Below, piece by piece: positions 35,085 to 43,936 of a stretch of DNA of 64,000 nt. The stretch's first letter is position 1, and each line of letters begins with the position of its first letter. The stretch comes from Sulfitobacter sp. EhC04 (GTDB taxonomy: Bacteria; Pseudomonadota; Alphaproteobacteria; Rhodobacterales; Rhodobacteraceae): positions 1 to 64,000 of the forward strand of contig NZ_LXYI01000045.1 of the NCBI RefSeq assembly GCF_001650875.1. Direction: 5' to 3'. The position numbers were made by a program, and so were the translations under genes. Below the pieces are notes generated by a model that saw only the letters and a program-made list of their open reading frames with translations, was not told the DNA's origin and searched no databases.

Positions 35085-37886
35085 ATGACAAGTACGCTCG
35101 AAGCCCGTGTCACCCGATGCCCGCGGCCCCATGATCAGGGCCGTGTGGCGGATATCAAGGCGCTGGCGGGCGACCTGCCGCCGCGTGTCCGTGACCTTGC
35201 CGTCGGGGCCGGGGCCTCTGCGCCCTATCTGGCGGGATTGCTGGAAAAGGAACGCGACTGGCTGGCGGATGCCGTTGCCGACCCGGAAGGCGCGCTGCGT
35301 GCGGTGATCCGGGGCGCGGGCGAACTGGCACCCGAAGGCCTGTCAGACGGGTTGCGGCAGGGCAAGCGGCGCGTGGCCCTGATGGCGGCGCTGGCCGATC
35401 TGGGCGGGGCCTGGGAGCTGGAGCAGGTAACAGGTGCGCTGACCGATTATGCCGATGCGGCCTGTGCTGCGGCATTGCACGCGGGGCTGGTGGTGCAGGT
35501 CAAACGTGGCAAGCTGCCGGGGGTGACACTGGACGATCTGGGGGAGTCAGGCGGCATGGTGGTGCTGGCCATGGGCAAGATGGGCGCGCATGAGCTGAAC
35601 TATTCCTCTGACATCGACCTGATTTGCCTGTTTGACGAGACCCGGTTCGACCCGGAGGTGTTTCACGAGGCCCGCAGCGCCTTTGTGCGCGCCACGCGGG
35701 CGATGGCGGCCACGCTTGGCGATCTGACCGGGCAGGGCTATGTGTTCCGGACCGACCTGCGGCTGCGTCCCGACCCTTCGGTGACCCCGGTCTGTCTGGG
35801 CATGGAAGCCGCCGAGCGCTATTATGAATCCCTGGGCCGGACCTGGGAGCGCGCCGCCTATATCAAGGCGCGCCCCTGTGCGGGGGACGTGAAGGCGGGC
35901 GAAAGGTTCCTTGAGGATCTGCGCCCCTTTGTCTGGCGCAGGCATCTGGATTTTGCCGCCATTCAGGATGCCCATGACATGCGTCTGGCGATCCGCGAGC
36001 ACAAGGGGCTGGGCGGGCCGATCACCCTGCCGGGGCATAATATGAAGCTGGGCCGCGGCGGCATCCGCGAGATCGAGTTCTTTACCCAGACCCGGCAGTT
36101 GATCGCAGGCGGGCGCGACCCCGAGTTGCGCCAGCGCGGCACCTGTGCCGGGCTCAAGGTGCTGGCCGAAAAGGGCTGGGTGCCGCAGGACGTGGCTGAG
36201 ACCCTGACGGACCATTACCGCGCCCACCGCACGGTGGAGCATCGCTTGCAGATGGTGCGCGATGCACAGACCCATGACCTGCCGGGTTCGGAGGACGGGT
36301 TTGCGCGGCTGGCGGCGATGATGGACATGGACGTGCGGGCGCTGGAGAAAGATCTGCACCGCCGCCTGAGTGCGGTGCACGAAATGACCGAAGGGTTCTT
36401 TGCCGCCTCGCGCAAGGGCGCGGAAACGCCCGTCGAACCGCATGCCTTTGACAGCGCAATCCTGGATCGCTGGCCCAGCTATCCTGCGCTGCGCTCGGTC
36501 CGGGGGGCAGCGATTTTCGAGCGGCTCAAGCCGGAATTGCTGGCACGACTTGCGGATGCCGCCAAGCCGGACGAAGCCTTGCTTGCCTTTGACGGTTTTC
36601 TGGCAGGGTTGCCTGCGGGGGTGCAGTTGTTTTCCCTGCTCGGGGCCAATCCGCAACTGGCGGACCTGCTGATCGACGTGGTCAGCACCTCACCGGCCTT
36701 GGCGGCGCATCTGTCGCGCAACGCGCAGGTGCTGGATGCGGTGATTGGTGGCGATTTTTTCAGCGACTGGCCGGGGCAGGCGGCCCTGACCGAGGCCCTG
36801 TCCGAAGTTCTGGCCCGCGAACCCGATTACGAGGCGCGGCTGGACGGCACCCGCCGCTGGGCGCGTGAATGGCATTTCCGCATCGGGGTGCATCTGCTGC
36901 GCGGCCTGACCGATGCGCAGACGGCGGGCCGCCAATATGCCGATCTGGCCCGTGCGGTCCTGACCTGTCTCTGGCCGGTGGTGGTGGATCAGTTCGCCGA
37001 ACGCTATGGCCCGCCGCCGGGGCGGGGCGCTGTGATCCTTGGGATGGGGTCGCTGGGGGCAGGGCGGCTGACCGCGACCTCCGATCTGGACCTGCTGGTG
37101 ATTTATGACGCGCAGGGGCAAGAGGCCTCTGATGGCCCCCGCCAGCTCGCCTCGCGCAGCTATTACGCACGGCTGACCCAGGCCATGGTCACGGCAATGA
37201 CCGCGCCGATGTCGCAGGGCAAGCTTTACGAGATCGACATGCGCCTGCGCCCCTCGGGCAATCAGGGGCCGGTGGCCACCTCGCTGGCCAGCTTTGAAAG
37301 CTATCAGCGGGCAGAGGCCTGGGTCTGGGAACATCTGGCCCTGACCCGCGCCGAAGTTGTGGCAGGGCCGTCCGACCTGGCAGATGCGGTTCATGCGCTG
37401 CGCGATGAAATCCTCGCCCGGCCCACCGAACCGGGAAAGGTGCAGACCGAAGTGGCTGAGATGCGCAGCCGGATCGCCCAGGCCAAGGCCCCGTCAGGCC
37501 CGTGGGATGCCAAGATCGGGCCGGGGCGGTTGCAGGACATCGAACTTCTGGCCCAGGCCGGGGCGTTGCTGGCCGGGACCACCGCGCGCCATATTCCTGA
37601 CGGGCTGACCGCCGCCTGCACCGTGGGGCTGATCGACGCACAGGGGGCCAAGACGCTGAAACAGGCCTACGGCCATTGCTGGGCGCTGCAATGCGCAGGC
37701 CGACTGCTGTCGGCCAAGCCGCTGGTGGAGGAAACGCTGGGCCAGGCGGGTGCGGCTTTTCTGGCCCGGACCTTGAACGCGCCCGATCTGTGCGGCCTTG
37801 AGGCGGAGGTCACCAGAACCTATGACGCGGCGGCGGCCGTGATCGACCATGCCTTTTCCAGGCCAAAAGGGGCTGAAACCGCATGA
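35085..37886 (+). CDS. glnE: bifunctional glutamine synthetase adenylyltransferase/deadenylase
   Basis: 933 residues, the length of GlnE. Two nucleotidyltransferase domains are visible: the first at about 155-300 (MGKMGAHELNYSSDIDLICL with the active Asp-x-Asp), the second at about 645-780 (MGSLGAGRLTATSDLDLLVIY), separated and followed by helical regulatory domains (GlnD_UR_UTase). It adenylylates and de-adenylylates glutamine synthetase in response to PII and glutamine. The ATG at 35085 follows GGGGG. A four-base overlap (ATGA) joins it to a small downstream gene. Confidence 0.95.
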   Translation: MTSTLEARVTRCPRPHDQGRVADIKALAGDLPPRVRDLAVGAGASAPYLAGLLEKERDWLADAVADPEGALRAVIRGAGELAPEGLSDGLRQGKRRVALMAALADLGGAWELEQVTGALTDYADAACAAALHAGLVVQVKRGKLPGVTLDDLGESGGMVVLAMGKMGAHELNYSSDIDLICLFDETRFDPEVFHEARSAFVRATRAMAATLGDLTGQGYVFRTDLRLRPDPSVTPVCLGMEAAERYYESLGRTWERAAYIKARPCAGDVKAGERFLEDLRPFVWRRHLDFAAIQDAHDMRLAIREHKGLGGPITLPGHNMKLGRGGIREIEFFTQTRQLIAGGRDPELRQRGTCAGLKVLAEKGWVPQDVAETLTDHYRAHRTVEHRLQMVRDAQTHDLPGSEDGFARLAAMMDMDVRALEKDLHRRLSAVHEMTEGFFAASRKGAETPVEPHAFDSAILDRWPSYPALRSVRGAAIFERLKPELLARLADAAKPDEALLAFDGFLAGLPAGVQLFSLLGANPQLADLLIDVVSTSPALAAHLSRNAQVLDAVIGGDFFSDWPGQAALTEALSEVLAREPDYEARLDGTRRWAREWHFRIGVHLLRGLTDAQTAGRQYADLARAVLTCLWPVVVDQFAERYGPPPGRGAVILGMGSLGAGRLTATSDLDLLVIYDAQGQEASDGPRQLASRSYYARLTQAMVTAMTAPMSQGKLYEIDMRLRPSGNQGPVATSLASFESYQRAEAWVWEHLALTRAEVVAGPSDLADAVHALRDEILARPTEPGKVQTEVAEMRSRIAQAKAPSGPWDAKIGPGRLQDIELLAQAGALLAGTTARHIPDGLTAACTVGLIDAQGAKTLKQAYGHCWALQCAGRLLSAKPLVEETLGQAGAAFLARTLNAPDLCGLEAEVTRTYDAAAAVIDHAFSRPKGAETA

Positions 37887-38161
37887 GCAAAGCAAAAGGC
37901 ACGGCAGAGGACCCCAAGGCATTGATACACGAAAGTTACCAGATCGAAGGGATCACCCTGTCTGAATGCCGCTCGATCTTTCTGGACTGGGCGCTCAGCC
38001 TGCCGCTGGAACAGGACACGGGTGCCGCGATCAAGACCTTGCTGGACCGCTATGCCGGTGACGCGCCCGATCACCCGATGTCGCAGGTGCTGCGCGAGGG
38101 GCAGGGCGGCATGACGGCCCCCAGACGCCGGGGCGGCTGGCGCGGTCGGACCCGCAACTAG
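37883..38161 (+). CDS. small conserved protein coupled to glnE
   Basis: 92 residues, overlapping the glnE stop (ATGA). A central helical region (IEGITLSECRSIFLDWALSL, then GAAIKTLLDRYAGDAPDHPM) is followed by a basic Arg/Gly-rich tail (PRRRGGWRGRTRN). I do not recognise it with certainty. The translational coupling suggests a function linked to GlnE or at least real expression. It is followed by a long stretch without a gene. Confidence 0.65.
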   Translation: MSKAKGTAEDPKALIHESYQIEGITLSECRSIFLDWALSLPLEQDTGAAIKTLLDRYAGDAPDHPMSQVLREGQGGMTAPRRRGGWRGRTRN

Positions 38162-38683
38162 AACGTCCGGCCTTTAACCTGAAGCATCGCAGATCACTTT
38201 TCGCGCCCCGCCGCAGGCGAAGGCAGCGAACAAGTGGTTCATGTTCAAGGTCGGACGCTCTGGCGGCCGAGTTGCGTCATGCGATCACGCAAATGCCCGG
38301 AAGACCGACAGATGTTGTCAGCCAAAGCCGAGAGGCTTGCTTTCGCAACGACCGGAAACTGCCGTTCGCGGAACGCGCGGTGAAGGTCAGATTCGAGTCT
38401 CTCTCCACCGCCGACATAGAGCGCAAGCCGGGCCATCGCCTTCGGCTTGTTCCGGGCTTCGCGTTCCTCTGATCAACGGCCGCTTCGCCCCGCGTAACGG
38501 GCACCTGACCTGCTCAGTCTGAACGTCCGCTCTTGACGCGCCTGATATTGACTGAGGATGTCGATGCCGCCGCCGAATGGCCCCATTATCAATTACGTTT
38601 TGGCTAAAAGGTGCCTCAATTTCAGGTGAATGTCCCTCAACGCCACAGCCGGGCGACCTCGCGTTGCCCCGAAGGAGGACCTG
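38162..38683. other. 522-base stretch without a convincing gene
   Basis: Short frames occur in both directions (for example 38241-38522) but none has a ribosome-binding site, hydrophobic pattern or family resemblance. The end of the stretch holds GAAGGAGG, the ribosome-binding site of the lipoprotein gene, and the promoter is presumably near 38540-38600. It may be degraded coding DNA or a regulatory region. Nothing further is supported. Confidence 0.4.
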
Positions 38684-39352
38684 ATGAAGACTTTGAAAGT
38701 GATTGCCGCGATTGGACTGGGTGCAATGGTTTCTGCCTGTTCGTCCGTGCCGGATATCGCCAGCCGGAACGCACCCTTCGAGGCGACCCCGCAACTGGCC
38801 TTTCAGCAGGTCGCGCCGGATGCGCAGCCGCAGATGGCCCTGCCGCAATCGCTCAAGGTTTCCGCGATCAACGTGCGGGTGCCGGGCAACCTCAAGGTGT
38901 CCGAGGCAAACGTCTATTATCCGCGTGCCGACATCGTCTGGCGCGGCGAGCCGATCGGCAACCGCCACGCACAGGTCCAGAAAATCTTCGAACAGGCCTT
39001 TCTGCACGGCACCAGGGACATGCAAGGCACATCGGACGTGGTGCTGGACGTCGAGGTGACCCGGTTTCATTCGGTCACGGAAAAGACCCGCTACAGCGTG
39101 GGCGGTGTGCACAACATGGAATTCAACCTGACGGTCCGTTCGGCGGCAACCGGTCTGCCGCTGGCCCCGACCCGGCAGGTCGAGGCAAACCTGCCCGCTT
39201 TTGGCGGCAAGCAGGCGCTTGAAGCCGACCGCCGGGGCCAGACCCAGATCGTGCGCGTCAGCGGCTACCTGGCCGAGGTGATCCGCCAGGAATTGGCCAA
39301 GCCCTCGGTGGCACCGGCGCCGAAACGCAAGCTGGCAGCCCTGACCGAATAA
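38684..39352 (+). CDS. conserved lipoprotein
   Basis: 222 residues. Signal peptide with lipobox at residues 15-18 (MVSAC), so the mature protein is anchored through Cys18. The rest is a secreted mixed alpha/beta domain (residues 55-210) with APDAQPQMALPQSLKVSAIN and WRGEPIGNRHAQVQKIFEQA followed by a beta segment (VVLDVEVTRFHSVTEKTRYS). It resembles conserved roseobacter lipoproteins of unknown role, perhaps of the curli/adhesin-like envelope type. It starts with GAAGGAGG seven bases upstream of ATG 38684. It is transcribed as a single gene before the methyltransferase. Confidence 0.75.
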   Translation: MKTLKVIAAIGLGAMVSACSSVPDIASRNAPFEATPQLAFQQVAPDAQPQMALPQSLKVSAINVRVPGNLKVSEANVYYPRADIVWRGEPIGNRHAQVQKIFEQAFLHGTRDMQGTSDVVLDVEVTRFHSVTEKTRYSVGGVHNMEFNLTVRSAATGLPLAPTRQVEANLPAFGGKQALEADRRGQTQIVRVSGYLAEVIRQELAKPSVAPAPKRKLAALTE

Positions 39353-39396
39353 TTCCGGGCTTTCACAGGTCGCGGTAAAGCACTAGACGGGGCGCT

Positions 39397-40632
39397 ATGA
39401 CAGCGCCCCTTTCCCCCTCCCGCCCCTCTGACGCAGCACCTTCGGGAGATCTGCCCGTCGTGAGGCTTTTGCCCAAGGCCAATGCCCGCGCCATCCGCCA
39501 CGGCTTTCCCTGGGTCTATGCAAACGAATTGGTCACCGACCGCCGGACCCGCAAGCTGGACCCCGGCACGCTGGCGCTGCTGGAAGACAACGACCGGCAG
39601 CCGATGGGGCTGGTGTCGGTCAACCCGAATTCCAAGATCATCGCCCGCGTCCTTGACCGCGATCCGGCGGCAATCATCGACCAGCGCTGGTTCGAGGGCC
39701 ACATCACCCGCGCCCTGCACCTGCGGACGCAGCTTTTCGATGCACCGTTCTATCGGCTGATCCATGCGGAGGCGGATGGCCTGCCCGGTGTGGTGATCGA
39801 CCGTTTCGGCGACACCTGCGTGGTGCAACCCAACGCGGCCTGGGCCGAGGCGCTGCTGGAGCCGCTTTGCGCGGCATTGGTTGCTGTCACCGGCGTGACC
39901 CATGTGCTCAAGAACGCCGCCGGACGCACCCGTGCGCTGGAAGGGCTGGACGATGTGAACGCGGTGCTGGCGGGCAGCGCCCCGACCGGCCCGGTGCCGG
40001 TCCAGATGAACGGGGCCACCTACCTTGCCGACCTCACCGGCGGGCAAAAGACCGGCATTTTCTATGACCAGCGCCCGAACCACGCCTTTGCGGCCAGCCT
40101 GTCGCGGGGTGCCCGCGTGCTGGATGTCTTTGCCCATGTCGGCGGGTTCTCCCTTGCGGCGCTGGCGGCGGGTGCGCAAAGCGCGCTGGCAGTGGATGGA
40201 TCGGCCCCGGCGCTGGAACTGGCGCAGGGCGGGGCAGAGGCCTCGGGATTTGCCGATCGGTTCGAGACCCGGCAAGGCGATGCCTTTGACGTGCTGACCG
40301 ATCTGCGCGCGCAAGGTGCCGAATTTGACGTGGTGATCTGCGACCCCCCGGCATTCGCACCCGCACGCCCCGCGCTGGAGGCGGGCCTGCGCGCTTATGA
40401 GCGTATCGCGCGGCTGGCTGCACCGCTGGTGGCCGAGAACGGCATTCTGGGCCTTTGTTCCTGTTCACACGCCGCCGACCTGTCACAGTTCCGCGTCGCC
40501 AGCGTGCGCGGCATCGGGCGCGCGGGGCGCAAAGGCGTGTTGCTGCACACCGGCTTTGCCGGCCCGGACCACCCGCAATTGCCGCAACTGGCCGAAAGCG
40601 GCTATCTGAAATCGCTGTTCTTCCGCCTCTGA
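39397..40632 (+). CDS. RlmI/RlmK-like class I SAM-dependent rRNA methyltransferase
   Basis: 411 residues. An N-terminal PUA domain (about 20-95), the linker and a Rossmann methyltransferase domain (about 195-400). Motif I-like VLDVFAHVGGFSLAALAAGA, motif with ICDPPAFAPAR (DPPAF, catalytic loop for C5-cytosine methylation) and a CSCSHAADL region with the cysteine pair typical of the RlmI/NSun-type family. It probably methylates a cytosine of 23S rRNA. It overlaps the PIN gene by one base (TGATG). Confidence 0.88.
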   Translation: MTAPLSPSRPSDAAPSGDLPVVRLLPKANARAIRHGFPWVYANELVTDRRTRKLDPGTLALLEDNDRQPMGLVSVNPNSKIIARVLDRDPAAIIDQRWFEGHITRALHLRTQLFDAPFYRLIHAEADGLPGVVIDRFGDTCVVQPNAAWAEALLEPLCAALVAVTGVTHVLKNAAGRTRALEGLDDVNAVLAGSAPTGPVPVQMNGATYLADLTGGQKTGIFYDQRPNHAFAASLSRGARVLDVFAHVGGFSLAALAAGAQSALAVDGSAPALELAQGGAEASGFADRFETRQGDAFDVLTDLRAQGAEFDVVICDPPAFAPARPALEAGLRAYERIARLAAPLVAENGILGLCSCSHAADLSQFRVASVRGIGRAGRKGVLLHTGFAGPDHPQLPQLAESGYLKSLFFRL

Positions 40633-41174
40633 TGCGGGTGCTGATCGACACCTGCGTGCTGTATCCGACGGTCATGCGCGAAATGGTGTTGGGCGCGGCG
40701 GCGCAGGGATTGTTCGAACCGGTCTGGTCGGCGCGCATCCTTGAGGAATGGGCCCGTGCCGCCATCAAGCTGGGTCCGGAAGGCGAAGCACAGGCGCGCG
40801 CCGAAATCGCCCTGCTGCGCCGCGACTGGCCTGCGGCGGAACGCCCTGCGGCCCCCGGTGTTGCCGCGCGGCTCTGGCTGCCGGACGCGGATGACATTCA
40901 TGTCCTGGCGGTCGCGGTGGATGCCGGTGTCGATGCTATCATGACCCTGAATGCCAAGGATTTTCCCAAGGGAACCCTGGCCGAGGAAGGGCTGGACAGG
41001 ATCGACCCGGATCACTTTCTGACAAGGCTCTGGCAGGATCATCCCAGTAAGATCACCAGCGTGGCCGAAAACGTCCTGCGGACGGCAAGGGAACTGTCGG
41101 GCGAGGCATGGGACATGCGCGCGCTGTTGAAAAAGGCGCGTCTGCCGCGTCTGGGCAAGGCGCTGACACGGTAG
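40632..41174 (+). CDS. PIN domain ribonuclease-like protein
   Basis: 180 residues. PIN-fold acidic residues: Asp6 in MRVLIDTCVLYP, Glu in ARILEEWARA and the later Asp pair in LPDADDIHVLAVAVDAG and NAKDFP. It overlaps the upstream rRNA methyltransferase by one base (TGATG), without an antitoxin gene, so it is not a typical VapC. It may take part in RNA processing together with the methyltransferase. The C-terminal 50 residues are helical. Followed by twin palindromic hairpins. Confidence 0.8.
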   Translation: MRVLIDTCVLYPTVMREMVLGAAAQGLFEPVWSARILEEWARAAIKLGPEGEAQARAEIALLRRDWPAAERPAAPGVAARLWLPDADDIHVLAVAVDAGVDAIMTLNAKDFPKGTLAEEGLDRIDPDHFLTRLWQDHPSKITSVAENVLRTARELSGEAWDMRALLKKARLPRLGKALTR

Positions 41175-41180
41175 GGCGGG

Positions 41181-41224
41181 CGGAATTTTCAAAAATTCCG
41201 GCCCGAAAAATTCCAATTTTTCGG
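41181..41224. terminator. twin AT-rich hairpins between convergent PIN and M48 genes
   Basis: CGGAATTTT-CA-AAAATTCCG (41181-41200) followed after two bases by CCGAAAAATT-CC-AATTTTTCGG (41203-41224). Both stems are perfect with two-base loops, and A- and T-runs serve both strands, so they act as bidirectional terminators. Confidence 0.8.
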
Positions 41225-41229
41225 CAGCC

Positions 41230-41913
41230 TCACCGGTTCCAGCGCGCTTCCAGCTTTTGCAGTGCTGCCACCCGCTCGTTGGTCTTTGGGTGGCTCAGGA
41301 GCCACGCAGGCGCGGTGCCATGATTGCTTTGCGTCAGGGCCTCCAGCTTGCGAAACAGCGATATCTGCGGGGCAAGGCCGATCCCGGCTTTGGTCAGCAG
41401 CGCCGCGGCATAGGCGTCCGCCTCGTATTCATCGCCCCGCGACAGGCGCGCGGCCAGCAGCGTGGTGATCATATTGGCGATCCAGACGCCGGCGAACGGT
41501 ATAAAACGGCCCAGCACCATGGCCAGCACAGTGCGGATGGCATTCTGGCCGGAAAAGTCGATCATCCGCCGCCGCGAATGCCCCAGCGCCACATGGCCCA
41601 GCTCATGCGCGATCACCGATGCAATCTCTTCGGCAGAAACCTCGCCCGACCGGAACTTGTTGTAGAACCCGCGCGTGATGAAGATGCGCCCGTCTGGCGC
41701 GGCCAGCCCGTTCACCGGGTCGATCTCGTAGATATGCACCTTGATCAGCGGCAGATCGAGCGCGCGCGCCAGCCTGTCGCTGACTTCCTTGAGGGCGGGA
41801 TCGGCCAGCCGGGTCGATTTCGCATCCAGTTCCCGCGCCGTGCGCCAGGTGGAAAAGCGATACATCGCCAGCGCATAGAGAATGGCCAGAAGGATGGGAA
41901 GGACACGGATCAT
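41230..41913 (-). CDS. M48 family metalloprotease, small membrane form
   Basis: 227 residues, short for the family. One N-terminal membrane anchor (1-22). Zinc motif His103-Glu-Leu-Gly-His107 in IAHELGHVALG and third ligand Glu in SRGDEYEADAYAA. Hydrophobic segments near 125-145 suggest a membrane hairpin. It resembles HtpX/OMA1-like quality-control proteases. It converges on the PIN gene and precedes the P450 gene in the opposite gene order, as an isolated unit. Confidence 0.88.
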   Translation of the reverse strand: MIRVLPILLAILYALAMYRFSTWRTARELDAKSTRLADPALKEVSDRLARALDLPLIKVHIYEIDPVNGLAAPDGRIFITRGFYNKFRSGEVSAEEIASVIAHELGHVALGHSRRRMIDFSGQNAIRTVLAMVLGRFIPFAGVWIANMITTLLAARLSRGDEYEADAYAAALLTKAGIGLAPQISLFRKLEALTQSNHGTAPAWLLSHPKTNERVAALQKLEARWNR

Positions 41914-41985
41914 AGGTTCAATATGGGGGCAGGCCGTGCGGGGACAAGCGGTTTGTCGGGATATTGCCGTGACGGGCGTTTGCCC

Positions 41986-43134
41986 TCACCATGCCACCGG
42001 CATGGCGGTCGGTCCGCGAAAGGCCCAGCCCTTGAAGGGCACCGGGCCGGTCAGCCGCAGGGACGGCAGCGCGTCGAACAGCAATGGCAGCGCCACCTGC
42101 GTGATCAGCCAGCGCGCGGCGGCGGCCCCGGCACAGAAATGGGGCCCAGCGCCAAAGGGAATGGCGGCACCGGTGTCGCGGGTGATGTCAAAATCATCCG
42201 GTCGGTCAAAATGCGCCTCGTCCCGCCCGGCGGAGGAAAACATCAAAAAGACCCGGTCGCCGGGATCAAACTGCACATCGCCTACAAGGTCCGCACGCGC
42301 CACGATGCGGGGCGACATGCCGATGGGGCTGATCCAGCGCGCGTATTCGGCAAAAGCGTCTTGCCAGCTGTTCTGGCCACGCTGGATGCGCTGCAAGAGT
42401 TCGGGATGGGTCAGCAAGGCCCAGACAATGCCGGCGATGGCATCGCGCGGCTCGTTCTGCCCGCCCGAGATCACCAGCTTGATATTGGCGCGCAGGCTGT
42501 CCATCGGCAGGCCTGCGTCCTGTTGAACGGCAAGGGCGCTCATCGGGGCGGGGTTGGCACATGCCCGGCCGATGTGGCTGTCGATCAAGGCGGTGGCCGC
42601 GTGACAGCGCGCTTCGATCCCGGCATCCCCGGTGTAATTCGCGCAGCCGTCGATCATGTGCTGGCTGACCCGGTCCATTTCCGCACAGGACATTTCGGAC
42701 AGCCCGGTGATGGCGATCAGCGCCGAAGCAGAGACCGGCATGGCATAATCCGCCACCAGGTCGCAGGAGCCGCGCGGCGCGAGATCCTCAAGAATGCGCC
42801 GGGCCGATGCTTCAAAGACCGGTGCCCAGTGCTGCGCCACAGTACGCGGGCTGAGCGCGGGAAACAGCGCGCGCCGCTCCGCCTGATGGTCGGTCCCGTC
42901 CTTGCGCATCATGTTCTCGCCCATGAGGCGGGTCATCAGGCCGTCTGGCTGACGGGAGGAAAACACCTCGATCCGCTTTTCCTCGCGGTGGATGTCATCG
43001 CGCCGGGTCAGCAGGGTTGCGTCCAGTTCCGGCACATAGGCGATGGGGGACTCCCGCCGCATCCGGGCCAGTATGGGATAGGGATCAGCGGCAAAGCTGG
43101 CGGGGTCGAGCGAAAAGACAGGCGCATTGGACAT
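41986..43134 (-). CDS. cytochrome P450
   Basis: 382 residues. Heme-binding loop with axial Cys334 in IPFGAGPHFCAGAAAAR, K-helix EYAR (ExxR) in FAEYARWISPIG, I-helix at about 218-240. The I-helix signature is VISGGQNEPRDAIAG, so the usual acid-alcohol pair Asp/Glu-Thr is replaced by Asn227-Glu228-Pro229. No ferredoxin or reductase gene is adjacent. Substrate unknown. It lies between the M48 and OsmC genes on the same strand; the gap to the OsmC gene contains a terminator. Confidence 0.9.
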   Translation of the reverse strand: MSNAPVFSLDPASFAADPYPILARMRRESPIAYVPELDATLLTRRDDIHREEKRIEVFSSRQPDGLMTRLMGENMMRKDGTDHQAERRALFPALSPRTVAQHWAPVFEASARRILEDLAPRGSCDLVADYAMPVSASALIAITGLSEMSCAEMDRVSQHMIDGCANYTGDAGIEARCHAATALIDSHIGRACANPAPMSALAVQQDAGLPMDSLRANIKLVISGGQNEPRDAIAGIVWALLTHPELLQRIQRGQNSWQDAFAEYARWISPIGMSPRIVARADLVGDVQFDPGDRVFLMFSSAGRDEAHFDRPDDFDITRDTGAAIPFGAGPHFCAGAAAARWLITQVALPLLFDALPSLRLTGPVPFKGWAFRGPTAMPVAW

Positions 43135-43197
43135 GCGGCGATCCTAGGGCAGGCGCAGTCGGGGGCCAACTGTATTTAAGCGGCGGGCATCACCAAA

Positions 43198-43227
43198 GCC
43201 TGTCAGCCATTCAGGGGGCTGACAGGC
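43198..43227 (-). terminator. terminator after osmC
   Basis: GCCTGTCAGCC/GGCTGACAGGC stem of eleven pairs followed on the minus strand by TTTGG, 34 bases beyond the osmC stop. Confidence 0.75.
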
Positions 43228-43260
43228 GGGATGCTTGCGGCAAGCGCGGTCTGCGCGGCC

Positions 43261-43689
43261 CTAGGCCAGTTTGGCATCCATGGTGATTTCCGCGGTCAAC
43301 AGTTTGGAAATCGGGCAATTCTCCTTGGCGGTTTTGGCCGCTTCGGCAAATTGCTCTTCCGTGGCCTCCGGAATGGTTGCCGTCACGTCCAGATGCACCT
43401 TGGGAATGTGGAAACCGCCGTCCTTCTGCTCCAGATGCACGGTTGCCTTGGTCTCGATGCTGTCGGCGACAAGGTCATGTCCCTCAAGCACCATGGACAG
43501 CGCCATGGAGAAACAGGAGGCATGTGCCGCCCCGATCAGTTCTTCGGGGTTGGTGCCCTTGCCGTCCTCGAAGCGTGTGTTGAAGCCATAGGGCTGATCA
43601 GCAAGCACGCCGGTCTGGGTGGAAACAAACCCCTTGCCGGTTTTCAGATCGCCGGACCATTTTGCCGAACCTGATTTCTTGATTGCCAT
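43261..43689 (-). CDS. osmC: OsmC-type peroxiredoxin
   Basis: 142 residues, closely matching E. coli OsmC in length and pattern: ADQPYGFNTRFEDGKGTNPE, AAHASCFSMALSM with the reactive Cys59, and KENCPISK with resolving Cys125. It reduces organic hydroperoxides with dihydrolipoamide/lipoyl partners. The start at 43689 (MAIKKSGSAKW) has AGGA upstream; a longer upstream reading is spurious. A strong terminator follows at 43198-43227. A likely regulatory region lies upstream to 43936. Confidence 0.95.
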   Translation of the reverse strand: MAIKKSGSAKWSGDLKTGKGFVSTQTGVLADQPYGFNTRFEDGKGTNPEELIGAAHASCFSMALSMVLEGHDLVADSIETKATVHLEQKDGGFHIPKVHLDVTATIPEATEEQFAEAAKTAKENCPISKLLTAEITMDAKLA

Positions 43690-43936
43690 GATGTCGTCCT
43701 TTCCTTTTTTCCGCAAGATCAACGCACCGATGCGCTTTGCGTTCCGTCACGCAGACAGTTTGGTACAAAAAGGCGAATGATCGCGAACCGGCGGCAGGTT
43801 GGGGTGACCCGACATGTTCACGTATCACTTTAGGTTATTGGTTCAAGTTCTTGTTTTAAAAAGAAAATAATCTCCACATACACCGCAGGATTTCCCGCCG
43901 ACCCGACGGCTTCGCCGGAAGATCAAAAGCGCGGCT

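Noticed and set aside
38241..38522. Short frame between glnE-coupled gene and lipoprotein
   Set aside because: No ribosome-binding site, no family resemblance and competing frames of similar length.
40632..41174. VapBC toxin-antitoxin module
   Set aside because: No antitoxin-like gene precedes the PIN gene; the upstream partner is an rRNA methyltransferase.
41257..43179. 640-residue plus-strand frame over the M48 and P450 genes
   Set aside because: The M48 HELGH and the P450 Cys loop read on the minus strand, so the plus frame is a shadow.
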